From positions 186,001 to 250,000 of the forward strand of contig JAPPKS010000027.1 in the NCBI GenBank assembly GCA_028819845.1: a stretch of DNA of 64,000 bases, read 5' to 3'. This DNA comes from Candidatus Poribacteria bacterium. GTDB taxonomy: Bacteria > Poribacteria > WGA-4E > PCPOR2b. The notes beneath the pieces were generated by a model. It was not told the origin of the DNA and made no database searches. It was given only the letters and a program-made list of their open reading frames with translations. The position numbers were made by a program, and so were the translations under genes. Of the stretch, positions 53,913-63,430 are shown in pieces; position 1 is the first letter of the stretch; each line of letters opens with the position of its first letter.

Positions 53913-55367
53913 CTACCAACGTTCGACGACAACTTTCTTTTGAGTGAAGAACTCGACAGCGTCTTGACCCTGGCCGTGTAAATCCCCGAAGAAGCTATCC
54001 TTCCAGCCGCTGAAAGGGAAGAACGCCATCGGCGCCGCGACGCCGAGATTAATTCCGATATTGCCAATTTCCGCCTCGTATCGGAATTTTCGGGCGGCTG
54101 CGCCGCTGCTGGTATAGAGGCACGCCATGTTGCCGTAATTTCTGCTATTGACCAACGCGATAGCATCATCAATGGTATTGACGTGAATCAGGCTCAACAC
54201 TGGACCGAAAATCTCGGTTTGTGCGATTTCGCTGTCTGGATTCAAATCGTCGAGCAAGGTTGGACGAACGAAATATCCGTTGTCGTATCCTGAAATCTCG
54301 GTGTTGCGGCCGTCTACGAGGATTTTGGCGCCTTCGTCAGCGCCTTTTTGAATCAATCCTTCAATGCGAGTTTTGCTTTCGGGCGTGATTACGGGCCCCA
54401 TCTCGACATTAGGATGTAATCCGTTGCCGACTACTCGACTCGCGGCCGCGTCTACCATGATGTTCGTGAACCAATTTCGCGCCTCGCCAACAGTAATCGC
54501 AAGCGAACCCGCCAAACAGCGTTGTCCGGCACAGCCAAACGCGCTTTCAGGAACAGTGCGCTGTGTGAGCTCCATATCGGCATCGGGCAGGACGATGATG
54601 GGATTCTTGGCGCCGCCTTGGCACTGCGCCCGCTTGCCGTTCACCGTGGCTCGACCGTAGACAGACTTGGCGACAGCGGTCGAACCGACGAAACTAACGG
54701 CTTTAATCGTCGGGTGATCCAAGATGGCATCAACCGTCTCTTTCGTGCCGTTCACCAAATTAACGACGCCCTCCGGCAGGCCAATCTCTTCCAGCAAACC
54801 GAAGATTTTTTGCATGGTCAGCGGCACCTTCTCCGACGGTTTAACAATGAAGGTATTGCCGCAGGCTATAGCGTACGGAAGAAACCAGAAAACGATCATG
54901 CCGGGGAAGTTGAACGGGGCGATAGCGGCGCAGACCCCGACCGGTTGACGGATCATCATCTCGTCAATTCCGGCGGCGATATCTTCCAAATTATAGCCTT
55001 GCATCAGGGTAGGAATGCCGCAGGCGACTTCGACGTTCTCAACGGCTCGGCGCAGTTCCCCTCTCGATTCATCAAGCGTCTTGCCGCATTCTAAGGTTAT
55101 AGTGCGTGCAATAGCATCGAAGTGTTCCTCAAGCAGAATTTTCAGTTTGAATAGGAATTGCACTCTTTCGGTCGGCGGGGTGCGGCGCCACTCGACGAGC
55201 GCTTTAGAGGCAGTTTGCGCTGCTTGATCTACTTCTGCGGCGGGCGAGAGGGGAACGGCGCCGATGACTTCAGCCGTGGCGGGATTGTACACGTCTAGGT
55301 GCTCGAGTGCACTAGAATGGCGCCACTGGTTACCAATGTAGTTCGGAAGAATATTTCTCGTATTCAT
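53913..55367 (-). CDS. mmsA: CoA-acylating methylmalonate-semialdehyde dehydrogenase
   Basis: A 484-residue ALDH of the MMSDH group. It has [10 protein letters not shown], the nucleotide loop V-G-S-T, and nucleophile Cys in [10 protein letters not shown] (about residue 283), a form typical of MmsA/IolA. In place of the usual general-base Glu it has Q-C-Q-G-G-A-K-N, matching the Glu-less CoA-dependent members. It converts methylmalonate or malonate semialdehyde to propionyl-CoA or acetyl-CoA in valine, inositol, thymine or uracil breakdown. AGGAGG lies about 12 bases before the ATG. The deoxyribosyltransferase-like neighbour fits pyrimidine breakdown; the inositol genes are absent. Confidence 0.92.
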   Translation of the reverse strand: MNTRNILPNYIGNQWRHSSALEHLDVYNPATAEVIGAVPLSPAAEVDQAAQTASKALVEWRRTPPTERVQFLFKLKILLEEHFDAIARTITLECGKTLDESRGELRRAVENVEVACGIPTLMQGYNLEDIAAGIDEMMIRQPVGVCAAIAPFNFPGMIVFWFLPYAIACGNTFIVKPSEKVPLTMQKIFGLLEEIGLPEGVVNLVNGTKETVDAILDHPTIKAVSFVGSTAVAKSVYGRATVNGKRAQCQGGAKNPIIVLPDADMELTQRTVPESAFGCAGQRCLAGSLAITVGEARNWFTNIMVDAAASRVVGNGLHPNVEMGPVITPESKTRIEGLIQKGADEGAKILVDGRNTEISGYDNGYFVRPTLLDDLNPDSEIAQTEIFGPVLSLIHVNTIDDAIALVNSRNYGNMACLYTSSGAAARKFRYEAEIGNIGINLGVAAPMAFFPFSGWKDSFFGDLHGQGQDAVEFFTQKKVVVERW

Positions 55368-55621
55368 GGCGTTTCGGAGCCTCCTGAATTTGGCTGGCTT
55401 GGTAATTTAAAAGGATGTGGTAATTGTAATTAAGGATTGCAGATTACCTCAATTTCGATGGGAAAAGCTAAAGAAGACGAATACTATCGCACTTCCTAAT
55501 TGCTCGCTTGTTCTCTCCCTACCCGCTTAGCTGAGAGTTTAATCTCAACCGAAATGAAAAGCTATTATGGCATAACCCCGAAGAATTTACAACAAGCATT
55601 TTTTTAAACGGTAGGCACGGT

Positions 55622-57529
55622 TCATGGGAATAACGTGTAGACATTTGTGTTTAGCACAACGCCGATAAGGCTCCACAGACTGCCGGCAAGAAATTGCCCG
55701 AAAATCAGTCCTAGGAAGAAGGGCAATGCGCGGCGGTAGGATGTGACACCGCCAGCGGCAAAAAGGAGGCGTTTAAACAACCAGCCGAAGAAGATGGACA
55801 GCCACATCCAACCGATTGCCCAACCGTTTCCGACAGCATAGCCGACGGGGTATAGGGGCCACCACAGGAATCGTCTTTTCAGGACGGTAAGTGCCGCAGT
55901 GAAAAGGAAGCCAAACCCCATGTGTTGAATTGCGGGTACGTCGGTCGTTTGCGGAAACGCAATCCAACTGTGAAGACGGTGTGTTTCGCCAACGCCCCAG
56001 TGATGGAATTGGAATTTGTAGTAAAGCGCGACGTGCGCGCCAATCGCCATGATTGTACCGACGACCGATGCCACGATGAACGCCACGACCAGCCGATTTT
56101 CGCTGATTTTGAAATGCGATGCGATTTTGAATCCTTCCAACTGATGGGGCATGGGGTGGCATCGATAACCGTAAGCCAGCCACGACAAGAGTGTTGTATT
56201 CGTTAAATTTCCTGTGCCAATGGGACGGGTACCGATCAACCAAATCATAATTTGGTCCGGGTGGGCGCTGTGCAATTCGTGCGTCGGCGGACCCAACTCG
56301 GCACGCATGCGGGTCATTCCAATACAGAGCAGAAAGTAGATAACGAAGTATCCCGACGCCACCCAAAGCGACAGCCCAGCCTGAAACCAGAAGAATAGGA
56401 TGAATCCCATTCCGAAGATGATGCCTAAGACAGCGGTTCGATAAAGCGGGTCAGCGGCTTTGGAAAAAAAGACCCCGTTTACTACACGGGCGATGTGTTT
56501 TCGGCTGGTCCAAAGCGCCAGAATTCCAACGCCGAGCCATGCACCTGACCTTTGCTGCGCTTGCAAGCTGATTGCGGTTGTCCAGCCAATCGCATTGAAA
56601 AAGATTCGTTGTGCGGTCCAAAACAGATAGAAGAACCATAACGAAAAAGATAGGTCGAGCGGCATCAGAAATCCAAAACCGACGGCAAAAGGGTAGACAT
56701 ACATTGGAAATCCGCCGCTGCCTCCCCAACCGACCGAGTTCCACGGTTTTTCGACGAATTGAATTACGTACTTTGCATTGAGTGATGGAACAACTGGATA
56801 AAGATAGTTGATACCGGAGAGGATTTCGAGGCAGAAAGCGATACCGAATCCAATCCAGATGAGCCGGTTGGTGAATAATTTGGAGCTGCCGCCGATGACT
56901 TCCACCGGCATTACGGTCAGCGGATAGCTCAACTTCTCATGGTCGATCCACTGCTTTCTAACTATAATGTTGATGCAGAGCATGACGAACAAAATAACGA
57001 CGACGAAGGCCGTCCACGCGAGCATGGGTGTGAGCCACGCATCAATATACTCACGCCGCCAAAAGCTATCATCACCCTCAAAATACCCTTGTAAAACGCT
57101 TCGATCTTCAACCGCGAGCCATGACGGGATGAATCGAAAAAAGAGTGCTTCCCATTCGTTTTCGGGGGTTGCGAACCAGAAAGCGTTTGCCATCATGGGC
57201 ACCAACTGGCGGACAATGTCGTGACCTGCGAGCGCTGTCGCGACCGAAACCATGATATACACAATTGCTAACTCCGACTCGCTCAACGGCGCACGTTTAA
57301 AGAATCGCTTCAACAATAGGTTGACCAGTGCCGCGAGGAAGAGTGTAAACAGTACCGTGGGGAAAATTGAAAAGTCTGTCAATTCCCACACAACCCGATT
57401 TTCCGCGGATACAATCCAATAACAGTTGAGTATAATGAGAATTGAGCCGAAAATCAGGGCACGGATAATGAAACGCGTACGCAGTGTATGCACGTCGGAG
57501 ATTGTGCCGCTTTTTACGTCTCGTACCAC
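55622..57529 (-). CDS. DUF6785-type polytopic membrane protein
   Basis: A 635-residue protein with about 13-14 membrane spans. The N-terminal segment F-F-K-R-A-P-L-S-E-S-E-L-A-I-V-Y and the motif E-K-L-S-Y-P-L-T-V-M-P-V-E are typical of a family common in Poribacteria and Planctomycetes-like genomes, whose function is unknown. The position of the second motif and the overall topology resemble the OPT-like protein at 32344-34332 (E-R-L-P-Y-P-L-A-P-I-E), suggesting a distant transporter relationship. No other gene is clearly in its transcription unit. The ATG at 57529 lacks a good ribosome site; no better start is visible. Confidence 0.8.
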   Translation of the reverse strand: MVRDVKSGTISDVHTLRTRFIIRALIFGSILIILNCYWIVSAENRVVWELTDFSIFPTVLFTLFLAALVNLLLKRFFKRAPLSESELAIVYIMVSVATALAGHDIVRQLVPMMANAFWFATPENEWEALFFRFIPSWLAVEDRSVLQGYFEGDDSFWRREYIDAWLTPMLAWTAFVVVILFVMLCINIIVRKQWIDHEKLSYPLTVMPVEVIGGSSKLFTNRLIWIGFGIAFCLEILSGINYLYPVVPSLNAKYVIQFVEKPWNSVGWGGSGGFPMYVYPFAVGFGFLMPLDLSFSLWFFYLFWTAQRIFFNAIGWTTAISLQAQQRSGAWLGVGILALWTSRKHIARVVNGVFFSKAADPLYRTAVLGIIFGMGFILFFWFQAGLSLWVASGYFVIYFLLCIGMTRMRAELGPPTHELHSAHPDQIMIWLIGTRPIGTGNLTNTTLLSWLAYGYRCHPMPHQLEGFKIASHFKISENRLVVAFIVASVVGTIMAIGAHVALYYKFQFHHWGVGETHRLHSWIAFPQTTDVPAIQHMGFGFLFTAALTVLKRRFLWWPLYPVGYAVGNGWAIGWMWLSIFFGWLFKRLLFAAGGVTSYRRALPFFLGLIFGQFLAGSLWSLIGVVLNTNVYTLFP

Positions 57530-57884
57530 CTTTAGCTCCCATCAAAAACTTATGTTAGCACGGGGCGATGATACATGAGGCCCCCAAGGTTGTCAAGGCA
57601 TTTGCGTTTCCTGGCCTATGCCGCATAACCACCGGCAACCAATCAGAATTTCTGAGGTGGCACTGAAAAATGCGCCGATGATTTAGTGTTTTTTTAGACC
57701 AATAATTATTTGTGCAGGCAGTTCGCGAGGTTGCAGGCTTAATGGTATGCGGAGCACCCAAACTTGTGGAATGGCGCGCATCGAAATCGGACGGGGTTTA
57801 AAGACCGGACCGACCGAAACTTGTGAAAATGTGAAAGGAATTGACCATAATAAGGGGAAATTTTTAACAAATCAGGGAATGAAG

Positions 57885-57914
57885 TTGCGTCAATGCACTA
57901 ATTTGTGCTATACT
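57885..57914 (+). promoter_or_regulatory. promoter of rpsA
   Basis: TTGCGT, 18 bases and TATACT with an extended TGC element. Transcription would begin near 57921, giving a leader of about 118 bases that includes the short frame at 57987-58025. Confidence 0.65.
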
Positions 57915-57986
57915 ATGTCGGTAATTTTGAACCAATGTCTTAACCGTCCAAAAATTAGGAGGGTGACTTGGAAAAAGGAGGAACTG

Positions 57987-58025
57987 GTGGGTCAAGTCGA
58001 ACGCTGTTTTGCGTTTTGGGATTGA
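57987..58025 (+). promoter_or_regulatory. possible 12-codon leader frame before rpsA
   Basis: AAGGAGG (57975-57981), five bases and GTG start a frame of 12 sense codons (M-G-Q-V-E-R-C-F-A-F-W-D) ending with TGA at 58023-58025, 13 bases before the rpsA ATG. This is the only strong ribosome site in the leader, and it does not serve the S1 frame. It may couple or regulate rpsA translation; an assembly error that split the true start is the alternative. Confidence 0.4.
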
Positions 58026-58038
58026 ACCGAATATTCTG

Positions 58039-60057
58039 ATGAATGATGATTCAAAAAATGAGGTAGTGAATGCCGGTGAATTCGCAGTTGAAGCGGATGA
58101 GGCGGGCGCGACTGAAGTGGAGACGCAGTCTGAGTCCGAAGATAACTCAGGTTCTGCAGCTGCTACTAACCAAACGACCGAGCAAGAAACGATCCAGGCA
58201 AGCGAGGAAGCACCTGTAGAAGGCGATGCAGAGGTTGATGCTACGGGAAAAGTGGGTCAAATCGTAGCAGTTGCAGAAACTGATGATACGTCTTCAATCG
58301 AAGCCGCGGGTGCGGATGCAACCGGGGATTCAGGCGGGGAGTCATCAGGCGCCGATATCTCGGACATGGAGTCGCTTGAAGAGGCGTACGATAACTCTCT
58401 TAAAGCCTTCACGGAAGGCGAAGTTGTTAAAGGCACCGTTGTCGATGTCAATCGCGACGAAATCATGATTGATATCGGTTTTAAATCCGAGGGATATATT
58501 CCTACAGGAGAATTTGAGGTCGGGAAAGACGGGCTGCCGTCTGTGTCCGTTGGCGATGAGATTGATGTCTATATTGTACGCAGAGAAGACGCCGAAGGCC
58601 AAATTGTCTTGTCCAAACAATTTGCCGACCAAAAGATTGTTTGGGACGAAATCGCCAAAGCCCACGAAGATAAGCAACCCGTTCAAGGCAAAGTTGTAGA
58701 ACACATCAAAGGAGGACTTCGGGTTGAGGTTGGTAAATTACGCGCGTTTCTACCAGCTTCACAGATTGAATTGCGCCCTGTTCAAAATTTCGAGCGTTAC
58801 ATTGGTAAAACACTTGAGATGAAGGTAGTTAAAGTCAGCAGGCGTCGCCGAAACATTGTCTTGTCGCGCCGAATACTTCTCGAAGAAGAATTGGCGTCGC
58901 AAAAGGCGGAATTGCTCAGTGCACTTGAAGTTGGGCAGATTCGGTCCGGGGTGGTTAAGAATATTACTTCCTTCGGCGCATTTGTTGATCTCGGTGGCAT
59001 TGACGGGCTGCTCCACAAGACAGATATGTCGTGGAGTAGAGTGAATCACCCTTCAGAGATGATTTCGATTGGCGACGAAATTAATGTAAAAATTACTGAC
59101 ATTGACCACCAAAGCGAAAAAATTTCGCTCGGCTTGAAACAAAAAACCACAGATCCGTGGCTCACTGTTGAAGAAAAATTTCCGGTTGGATCCACGGTTC
59201 AAGGGCGTGTTGTCAATATTGTCAACTATGGCGCGTTCCTTGAACTTGAGGAAGGGGTTGAAGGACTCATTCATGTATCGGAAATGTCGTGGACAAAAAG
59301 AAATGTTGCACCTTCGAGAATCTTCAGTAAAGAGGACAAGGTTGAGGCAGTTGTCCTTGAGATTGATAGAGGGAGCAAAAGGATTTCCCTTGGGTTAAAA
59401 CAGCTCCAGCCCAATCCATGGGAACTATTGGAAACCAAGTATCCGATTGGTACAAAGATTGTTGGCCGCGTGAGAAACCTGACAGATTTTGGCGCCTTTG
59501 TTGAAATTGAAGATGAGGTGGATGGTCTGATACACACGACAGACCTTTCTTGGGTCAAGCGAGATGTACACCCGCGTGAGATTCTCAGGGAAGGCGATGA
59601 GGTTGAAGTCATGGTTTTAAGTATAGATCCCGCAGAGCAAAAGGTTTCCTTGGGCCTTAAGCAGATTGAACCCGATCCATGGTTGCAGGTTCCCGAGAAG
59701 TACAACATTGATTCAATTGTTCGCGGAGAAATTGTGAATTTGACTAATTTCGGCGCATTCGCAAAGCTTGAGGATGGCATTGAGGGACTCATTCACATTT
59801 CTGAACTTGCTAACCAACGTATTGATAAGCCTGAAGATGTTGTCTCAATTGGCGACGTGTTTGACCTAAAAGTGATTCATCTTGATGCGACGGAACGCCG
59901 CATCGGTTTGAGTCTGAAGGGAGCACGAACGGCGCAAGAACGTGCAACCGTAACGCAATATCAGGAACAGCAAGAAACGGAGGACCCCGAGGAGCCGACC
60001 ACTACATTGGGTGCCTTGCTTAGAGAAGAACTTGATAAATCCGCTTCTGAGGAGTGA
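58039..60057 (+). CDS. rpsA: 30S ribosomal protein S1 with acidic N-terminal extension
   Basis: Ribosomal protein S1 binds mRNA on the small subunit and helps initiation on messages with weak Shine-Dalgarno sites. About 672 residues: an acidic, low-complexity N-terminus of about 115 residues (rich in Glu, Asp, Ala, Thr), then six S1 domains. Domains three to six are the clearest, each with F-G-A-F-x-x-L/I and G-L-I/L-H-x-T/S-x-x-S-W. The first two are more diverged (G-T-V-V-D-V-N-R-D-E and G-K-V-V-E-H-I-K). The extension is longer than in E. coli S1. The ATG at 58039 has no ribosome site; a TTG at 58009 is in frame. E. coli rpsA also lacks a Shine-Dalgarno and is autoregulated, so this may be genuine. 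Confidence 0.93.
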   Translation: MNDDSKNEVVNAGEFAVEADEAGATEVETQSESEDNSGSAAATNQTTEQETIQASEEAPVEGDAEVDATGKVGQIVAVAETDDTSSIEAAGADATGDSGGESSGADISDMESLEEAYDNSLKAFTEGEVVKGTVVDVNRDEIMIDIGFKSEGYIPTGEFEVGKDGLPSVSVGDEIDVYIVRREDAEGQIVLSKQFADQKIVWDEIAKAHEDKQPVQGKVVEHIKGGLRVEVGKLRAFLPASQIELRPVQNFERYIGKTLEMKVVKVSRRRRNIVLSRRILLEEELASQKAELLSALEVGQIRSGVVKNITSFGAFVDLGGIDGLLHKTDMSWSRVNHPSEMISIGDEINVKITDIDHQSEKISLGLKQKTTDPWLTVEEKFPVGSTVQGRVVNIVNYGAFLELEEGVEGLIHVSEMSWTKRNVAPSRIFSKEDKVEAVVLEIDRGSKRISLGLKQLQPNPWELLETKYPIGTKIVGRVRNLTDFGAFVEIEDEVDGLIHTTDLSWVKRDVHPREILREGDEVEVMVLSIDPAEQKVSLGLKQIEPDPWLQVPEKYNIDSIVRGEIVNLTNFGAFAKLEDGIEGLIHISELANQRIDKPEDVVSIGDVFDLKVIHLDATERRIGLSLKGARTAQERATVTQYQEQQETEDPEEPTTTLGALLREELDKSASEE

Positions 60058-60653
60058 CAGAACCGGAATGATATGCAATCGCTGAATCTTTAAGTTCCGC
60101 CATTGAATGAATCTACTGCATGTCGTGCGGAAGAGTGGGTTGCCGTGCGGTTCGTGAGATTGATGCCGTAGAATACAAGGTTATTGTGTTGTGTGTTCTG
60201 TGATGGTATCACTGTTGAAAACTGCTTTTAATTCCTTTCCAAATAAAATCTTGCCGGTGACTTTCCCCCCTCCCTCTTTGACGTGGATTTAGGCAAATAT
60301 CAGACTCGTAATTTGTCCTCTTTCCTTATGCTAGATTGGGACCGTAGGCATCACTGTGTTTAGACGCAAATCCGGGCAGTGAACAACGGCGGCAGCGCAC
60401 CGGATATCCAAGGCGTCCGGATGACCTGAAATCGCTCAATCATTGAATGGTCTGCGGAGAGAATTGGTGAATAGGTTTATTGGGATCTCGACATCAAATT
60501 GAGTTGGTTTGAGTTGATTCAGGGAAGCCACGCGTATCTACCGCACGTGCTGTATTGAAGATTGGGCGGGGACAAACACGAGAAATATTGCGACGGTTTA
60601 TCGCTAAAACACGCAATATGCATCCACCTACAATTGAGGTTAGGAGCAATCAA
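60058..60653. other. leader region upstream of metK
   Basis: About 600 bases without a recognised gene. I looked for a SAM or SAH riboswitch before the metK-ahcY operon and did not find a convincing consensus. A GC-rich segment around 60375-60425 (CCGGGC, then GCGCACCGG and GTCCGG) could fold but matches no known class by eye. No T-run terminator was seen after rpsA. Confidence 0.4.
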
Positions 60654-61829
60654 TTGAGCCGAAATTTTTTATTTACATCAGAATCTGTAACTGAAGGTCA
60701 TCCTGACAAAATTGCAGATCAGATTTCTGACGCGGTACTTGATGCAATTATGAACGAAGATTCCAACGGACGCGTCGCATGCGAGACCTTGGTGACAACC
60801 GGGCTTGCCCTAATTGCAGGCGAAATCACCACGAACAGCAACATTGATATTCCCGCCATTGCCCGAAAAGTGATTCGACAGATAGGATACATCAATTGTG
60901 ATTTTGGATTTGACGCCGACCACTGTGCAGTGCTGACGACGATTGATAAACAGTCCCCCGATATTGCGATGGGTGTTGATCGCCTCGGCGCTGGCGATCA
61001 AGGCATGATGTTCGGCTATGCTTGCCGTGAAACTGACGAATTGATGCCGATGCCGATCATGCTGGCTCATCAACTGACGCGGCGTCTGGCAGAAGTGCGG
61101 CGAGAAGGTGTACTCAATTATCTGCGTCCTGATGGAAAGTCGCAGGTTACGGTTCAGTACATTGATGGGCAGCCTGCGTATGTCCATACGGTTGTAATTT
61201 CCACCCAGCACCACTCAGAAGTTGACACCGACGAGTTGAACGACGACATTACTAGAGAAGTTATCTGCCATGTGATCCCGCCGGAACTGCGGGGCACAGA
61301 CATGGTAATCCATGTTAACCCAACCGGAAGATTCGTCGTCGGCGGTCCACAGGGAGATGCAGGTTTAACTGGACGAAAGATAATTGCCGACACCTACGGC
61401 GGCATGGGACGGCACGGCGGCGGCGCGTTTTCCGGGAAAGATCCAACGAAGGTCGATCGAAGCGCTTGCTACGCTGCCCGGCATGCAGCGAAAAATATTG
61501 TGGCGGCAAAGCTGGCAGAACGGTGTGAAGTCCAAATCTCTTACGCCATTGGAGTGGTCGAACCAATATCAGTTATGGTTGATACATTTGGTACCGGAAG
61601 AACTATTGGAGGCGTGAGGCTTTCAGATGAAACTTTGACTAGTGTTGTGAAGTACGTTTTCGATTTAACACCCGCAGGAATCATCGAACGCTTGGATTTG
61701 CGTAGACCAATCTATCAAAAGACGGCGGCTTATGGACACTTCGGACGCGAAGAAGACGGTTTCACATGGGAATTGACCGATTATGTCGAACGCCTCAGAT
61801 CTGAGGCACAGCGCTACACAGGAGATTAA
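60654..61829 (+). CDS. metK: S-adenosylmethionine synthetase
   Basis: The enzyme makes S-adenosylmethionine from methionine and ATP. Family signatures are [13 protein letters not shown] at the N-terminus, [28 protein letters not shown] and the late Y-G-H-F-G-R. The frame is open to 60555, with an ATG at 60618, but TTG at 60654 lies seven bases after AGGAG and gives the usual N-terminus and a normal length of 391 residues. The stop codon directly abuts the ahcY start, so the pair is translationally coupled. Confidence 0.96.
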   Translation: MSRNFLFTSESVTEGHPDKIADQISDAVLDAIMNEDSNGRVACETLVTTGLALIAGEITTNSNIDIPAIARKVIRQIGYINCDFGFDADHCAVLTTIDKQSPDIAMGVDRLGAGDQGMMFGYACRETDELMPMPIMLAHQLTRRLAEVRREGVLNYLRPDGKSQVTVQYIDGQPAYVHTVVISTQHHSEVDTDELNDDITREVICHVIPPELRGTDMVIHVNPTGRFVVGGPQGDAGLTGRKIIADTYGGMGRHGGGAFSGKDPTKVDRSACYAARHAAKNIVAAKLAERCEVQISYAIGVVEPISVMVDTFGTGRTIGGVRLSDETLTSVVKYVFDLTPAGIIERLDLRRPIYQKTAAYGHFGREEDGFTWELTDYVERLRSEAQRYTGD

Positions 61830-63092
61830 ATGGATTACGATATTAAAAGCGTAGATCTTGCAGTGGAAGGGAAGCAGAGGATTGATTGGGCGGAACGTTT
61901 TATGCCAGTGCTCAGCCTAATCCGTGAACGGTTTGCTGAAGAGCGTCCATTGGACGGGGTACGAATCTCTGCCTGTTTACACGTTACAACGGAGACCGCT
62001 AACCTTATGCGAGCTTTGAAGGCAGGCGGCGCGGAACTTGCCTTGTGCGCTTCAAATCCACTGAGCACCCAAGATGCTGTTGCTGCGTCCCTCGTGGCAC
62101 ATGAGGACATCTCTGTCTTTGCAATAAAAGGCGAGGACAATGACACCTACTACCAACACATTGATGCAGCTGTAAACTTTCAGCCGTTAATTACAATGGA
62201 TGACGGCGCCGACTTAGTTTCACAACTCCATTCTGAAAACACGAACCCCGCTCACGTCGAAAAGGTGCTCGCTGGGACAGAGGAGACGACAACTGGGGTG
62301 ATTCGGCTCAAAAGCATGGCTGCTGAAGGTGTTCTTCGGTACCCAATCATCGCCGTCAATGACGCCAAGACAAAGCACTTCTTCGACAATCGGTACGGTA
62401 CGGGGCAAAGTACATTGGACGGCATAATTCGTGCGACCAATTTGCTAATCGCCGGAACAACTGTTGTCGTTGTCGGTTACGGTTGGTGCGGCCGTGGATT
62501 TGCCAACAGGGTGCGAGGGTTAGGAGCGAACGTCATCGTCACTGAGGTTGACCCATTGAGTGCATTAGAAGCAGTGATGGATGGATTCCGGGTCATGCCG
62601 ATGATTGATGCGGCTGCGGAGGCGGATCTTGTTGTTACATTGACGGGGGATATTCATGTGTTGCGCCGCGAACATTTTGAGGTGATGAAGGACGGCGCAA
62701 TTATTTGTAACTCGGGACACTTTAACGTTGAGATTGATATCCCAGCGCTTAAAGATTTGAGCATTGATGTGAGAACAGCCCGCGAATATGTCGAGGAATA
62801 TACTTTGAAAGATGGGCGTAGACTTTGTTTGCTTGGTGAAGGGCGGTTAATCAATCTAGCCTCGGCTGAAGGCCATCCCGCAAGTGTCATGGATATGAGT
62901 TTTGCTAATCAGGCATTGTCCGCCGAGTACATCGTCCGGAACGAGTCGGAAATGGAAAACCGTGTTTACCTCGTACCGCCGGCACTTGATGCCTCCGTCG
63001 CCCAGCTAAAATTACAAGCACTCGGCGTTACTATTGATGAGTTGACTGAAGAACAGCATACTTACCTAAATTCCTGGACGATGGGCACTTAA
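61830..63092 (+). CDS. ahcY: adenosylhomocysteinase
   Basis: Hydrolyses S-adenosylhomocysteine to adenosine and homocysteine, with bound NAD. The 420 residues have [10 protein letters not shown], the substrate-site [18 protein letters not shown], the Rossmann motif [10 protein letters not shown], and [11 protein letters not shown]. The protein is the short form found in archaea and thermophilic bacteria: it ends in T-E-E-Q-H-T-Y-L and lacks the C-terminal K-Y-R-Y-type tail of the long eukaryote-like form. The ATG follows the metK stop codon without a gap. Confidence 0.97.
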   Translation: MDYDIKSVDLAVEGKQRIDWAERFMPVLSLIRERFAEERPLDGVRISACLHVTTETANLMRALKAGGAELALCASNPLSTQDAVAASLVAHEDISVFAIKGEDNDTYYQHIDAAVNFQPLITMDDGADLVSQLHSENTNPAHVEKVLAGTEETTTGVIRLKSMAAEGVLRYPIIAVNDAKTKHFFDNRYGTGQSTLDGIIRATNLLIAGTTVVVVGYGWCGRGFANRVRGLGANVIVTEVDPLSALEAVMDGFRVMPMIDAAAEADLVVTLTGDIHVLRREHFEVMKDGAIICNSGHFNVEIDIPALKDLSIDVRTAREYVEEYTLKDGRRLCLLGEGRLINLASAEGHPASVMDMSFANQALSAEYIVRNESEMENRVYLVPPALDASVAQLKLQALGVTIDELTEEQHTYLNSWTMGT

Positions 63093-63130
63093 GAATCAAG
63101 TCATGCGCGTATCTTGAGGATATCCGACTG

Positions 63131-63349
63131 ATGAAGAAATCGGAGCTATGGGAAAGTATAATATTGCTTTTTGCGGCGATTTTATTGTTGCCAATCTGGT
63201 TATTGCAGTCCGATCCTTCACGACTATCTGAAGGTATGTTTCGGCTCGGTCAAATTCTCCAAGGAGTTTTGTTGGTGACACTCGTCGTTATCTTGGTTCG
63301 CCGCGTTCGCCGCGTCGTGTATGCGCTGAGGAACAAAAATCGTCGATGA
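63131..63349 (+). CDS. small two-span membrane protein
   Basis: A 72-residue protein with two hydrophobic segments (I-I-L-L-F-A-A-I-L-L-L-P-I-W-L-L and G-V-L-L-V-T-L-V-V-I-L-V) and a basic C-terminus (R-R-V-R-R, K-N-R-R). GAGGAT lies 11 bases before the ATG. No family is recognised. It lies between ahcY and the PfkB kinase gene, with gaps of about 38 and 80 bases, and is probably part of the same transcript. Confidence 0.6.
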   Translation: MKKSELWESIILLFAAILLLPIWLLQSDPSRLSEGMFRLGQILQGVLLVTLVVILVRRVRRVVYALRNKNRR

Positions 63350-63430
63350 ACTTGCGTTCATAGGCTTTCGAAAGCTTCGAAATCTCGAAAGTTAAAACCA
63401 AAAGGGCGTGCCAATCTGAAAGGTTGATTG

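Noticed and set aside
58800-59800. Repeated DNA within rpsA as a tandem repeat or CRISPR-like array
   Set aside because: The similarity is protein-level repetition of S1 domains, with unequal DNA and no short conserved repeat units.
60058-60653. SAM or SAH riboswitch upstream of metK-ahcY
   Set aside because: No conserved core of SAM-I, SAM-II, SAM-IV or SAH classes could be recognised by eye; a covariance-model search would be needed.
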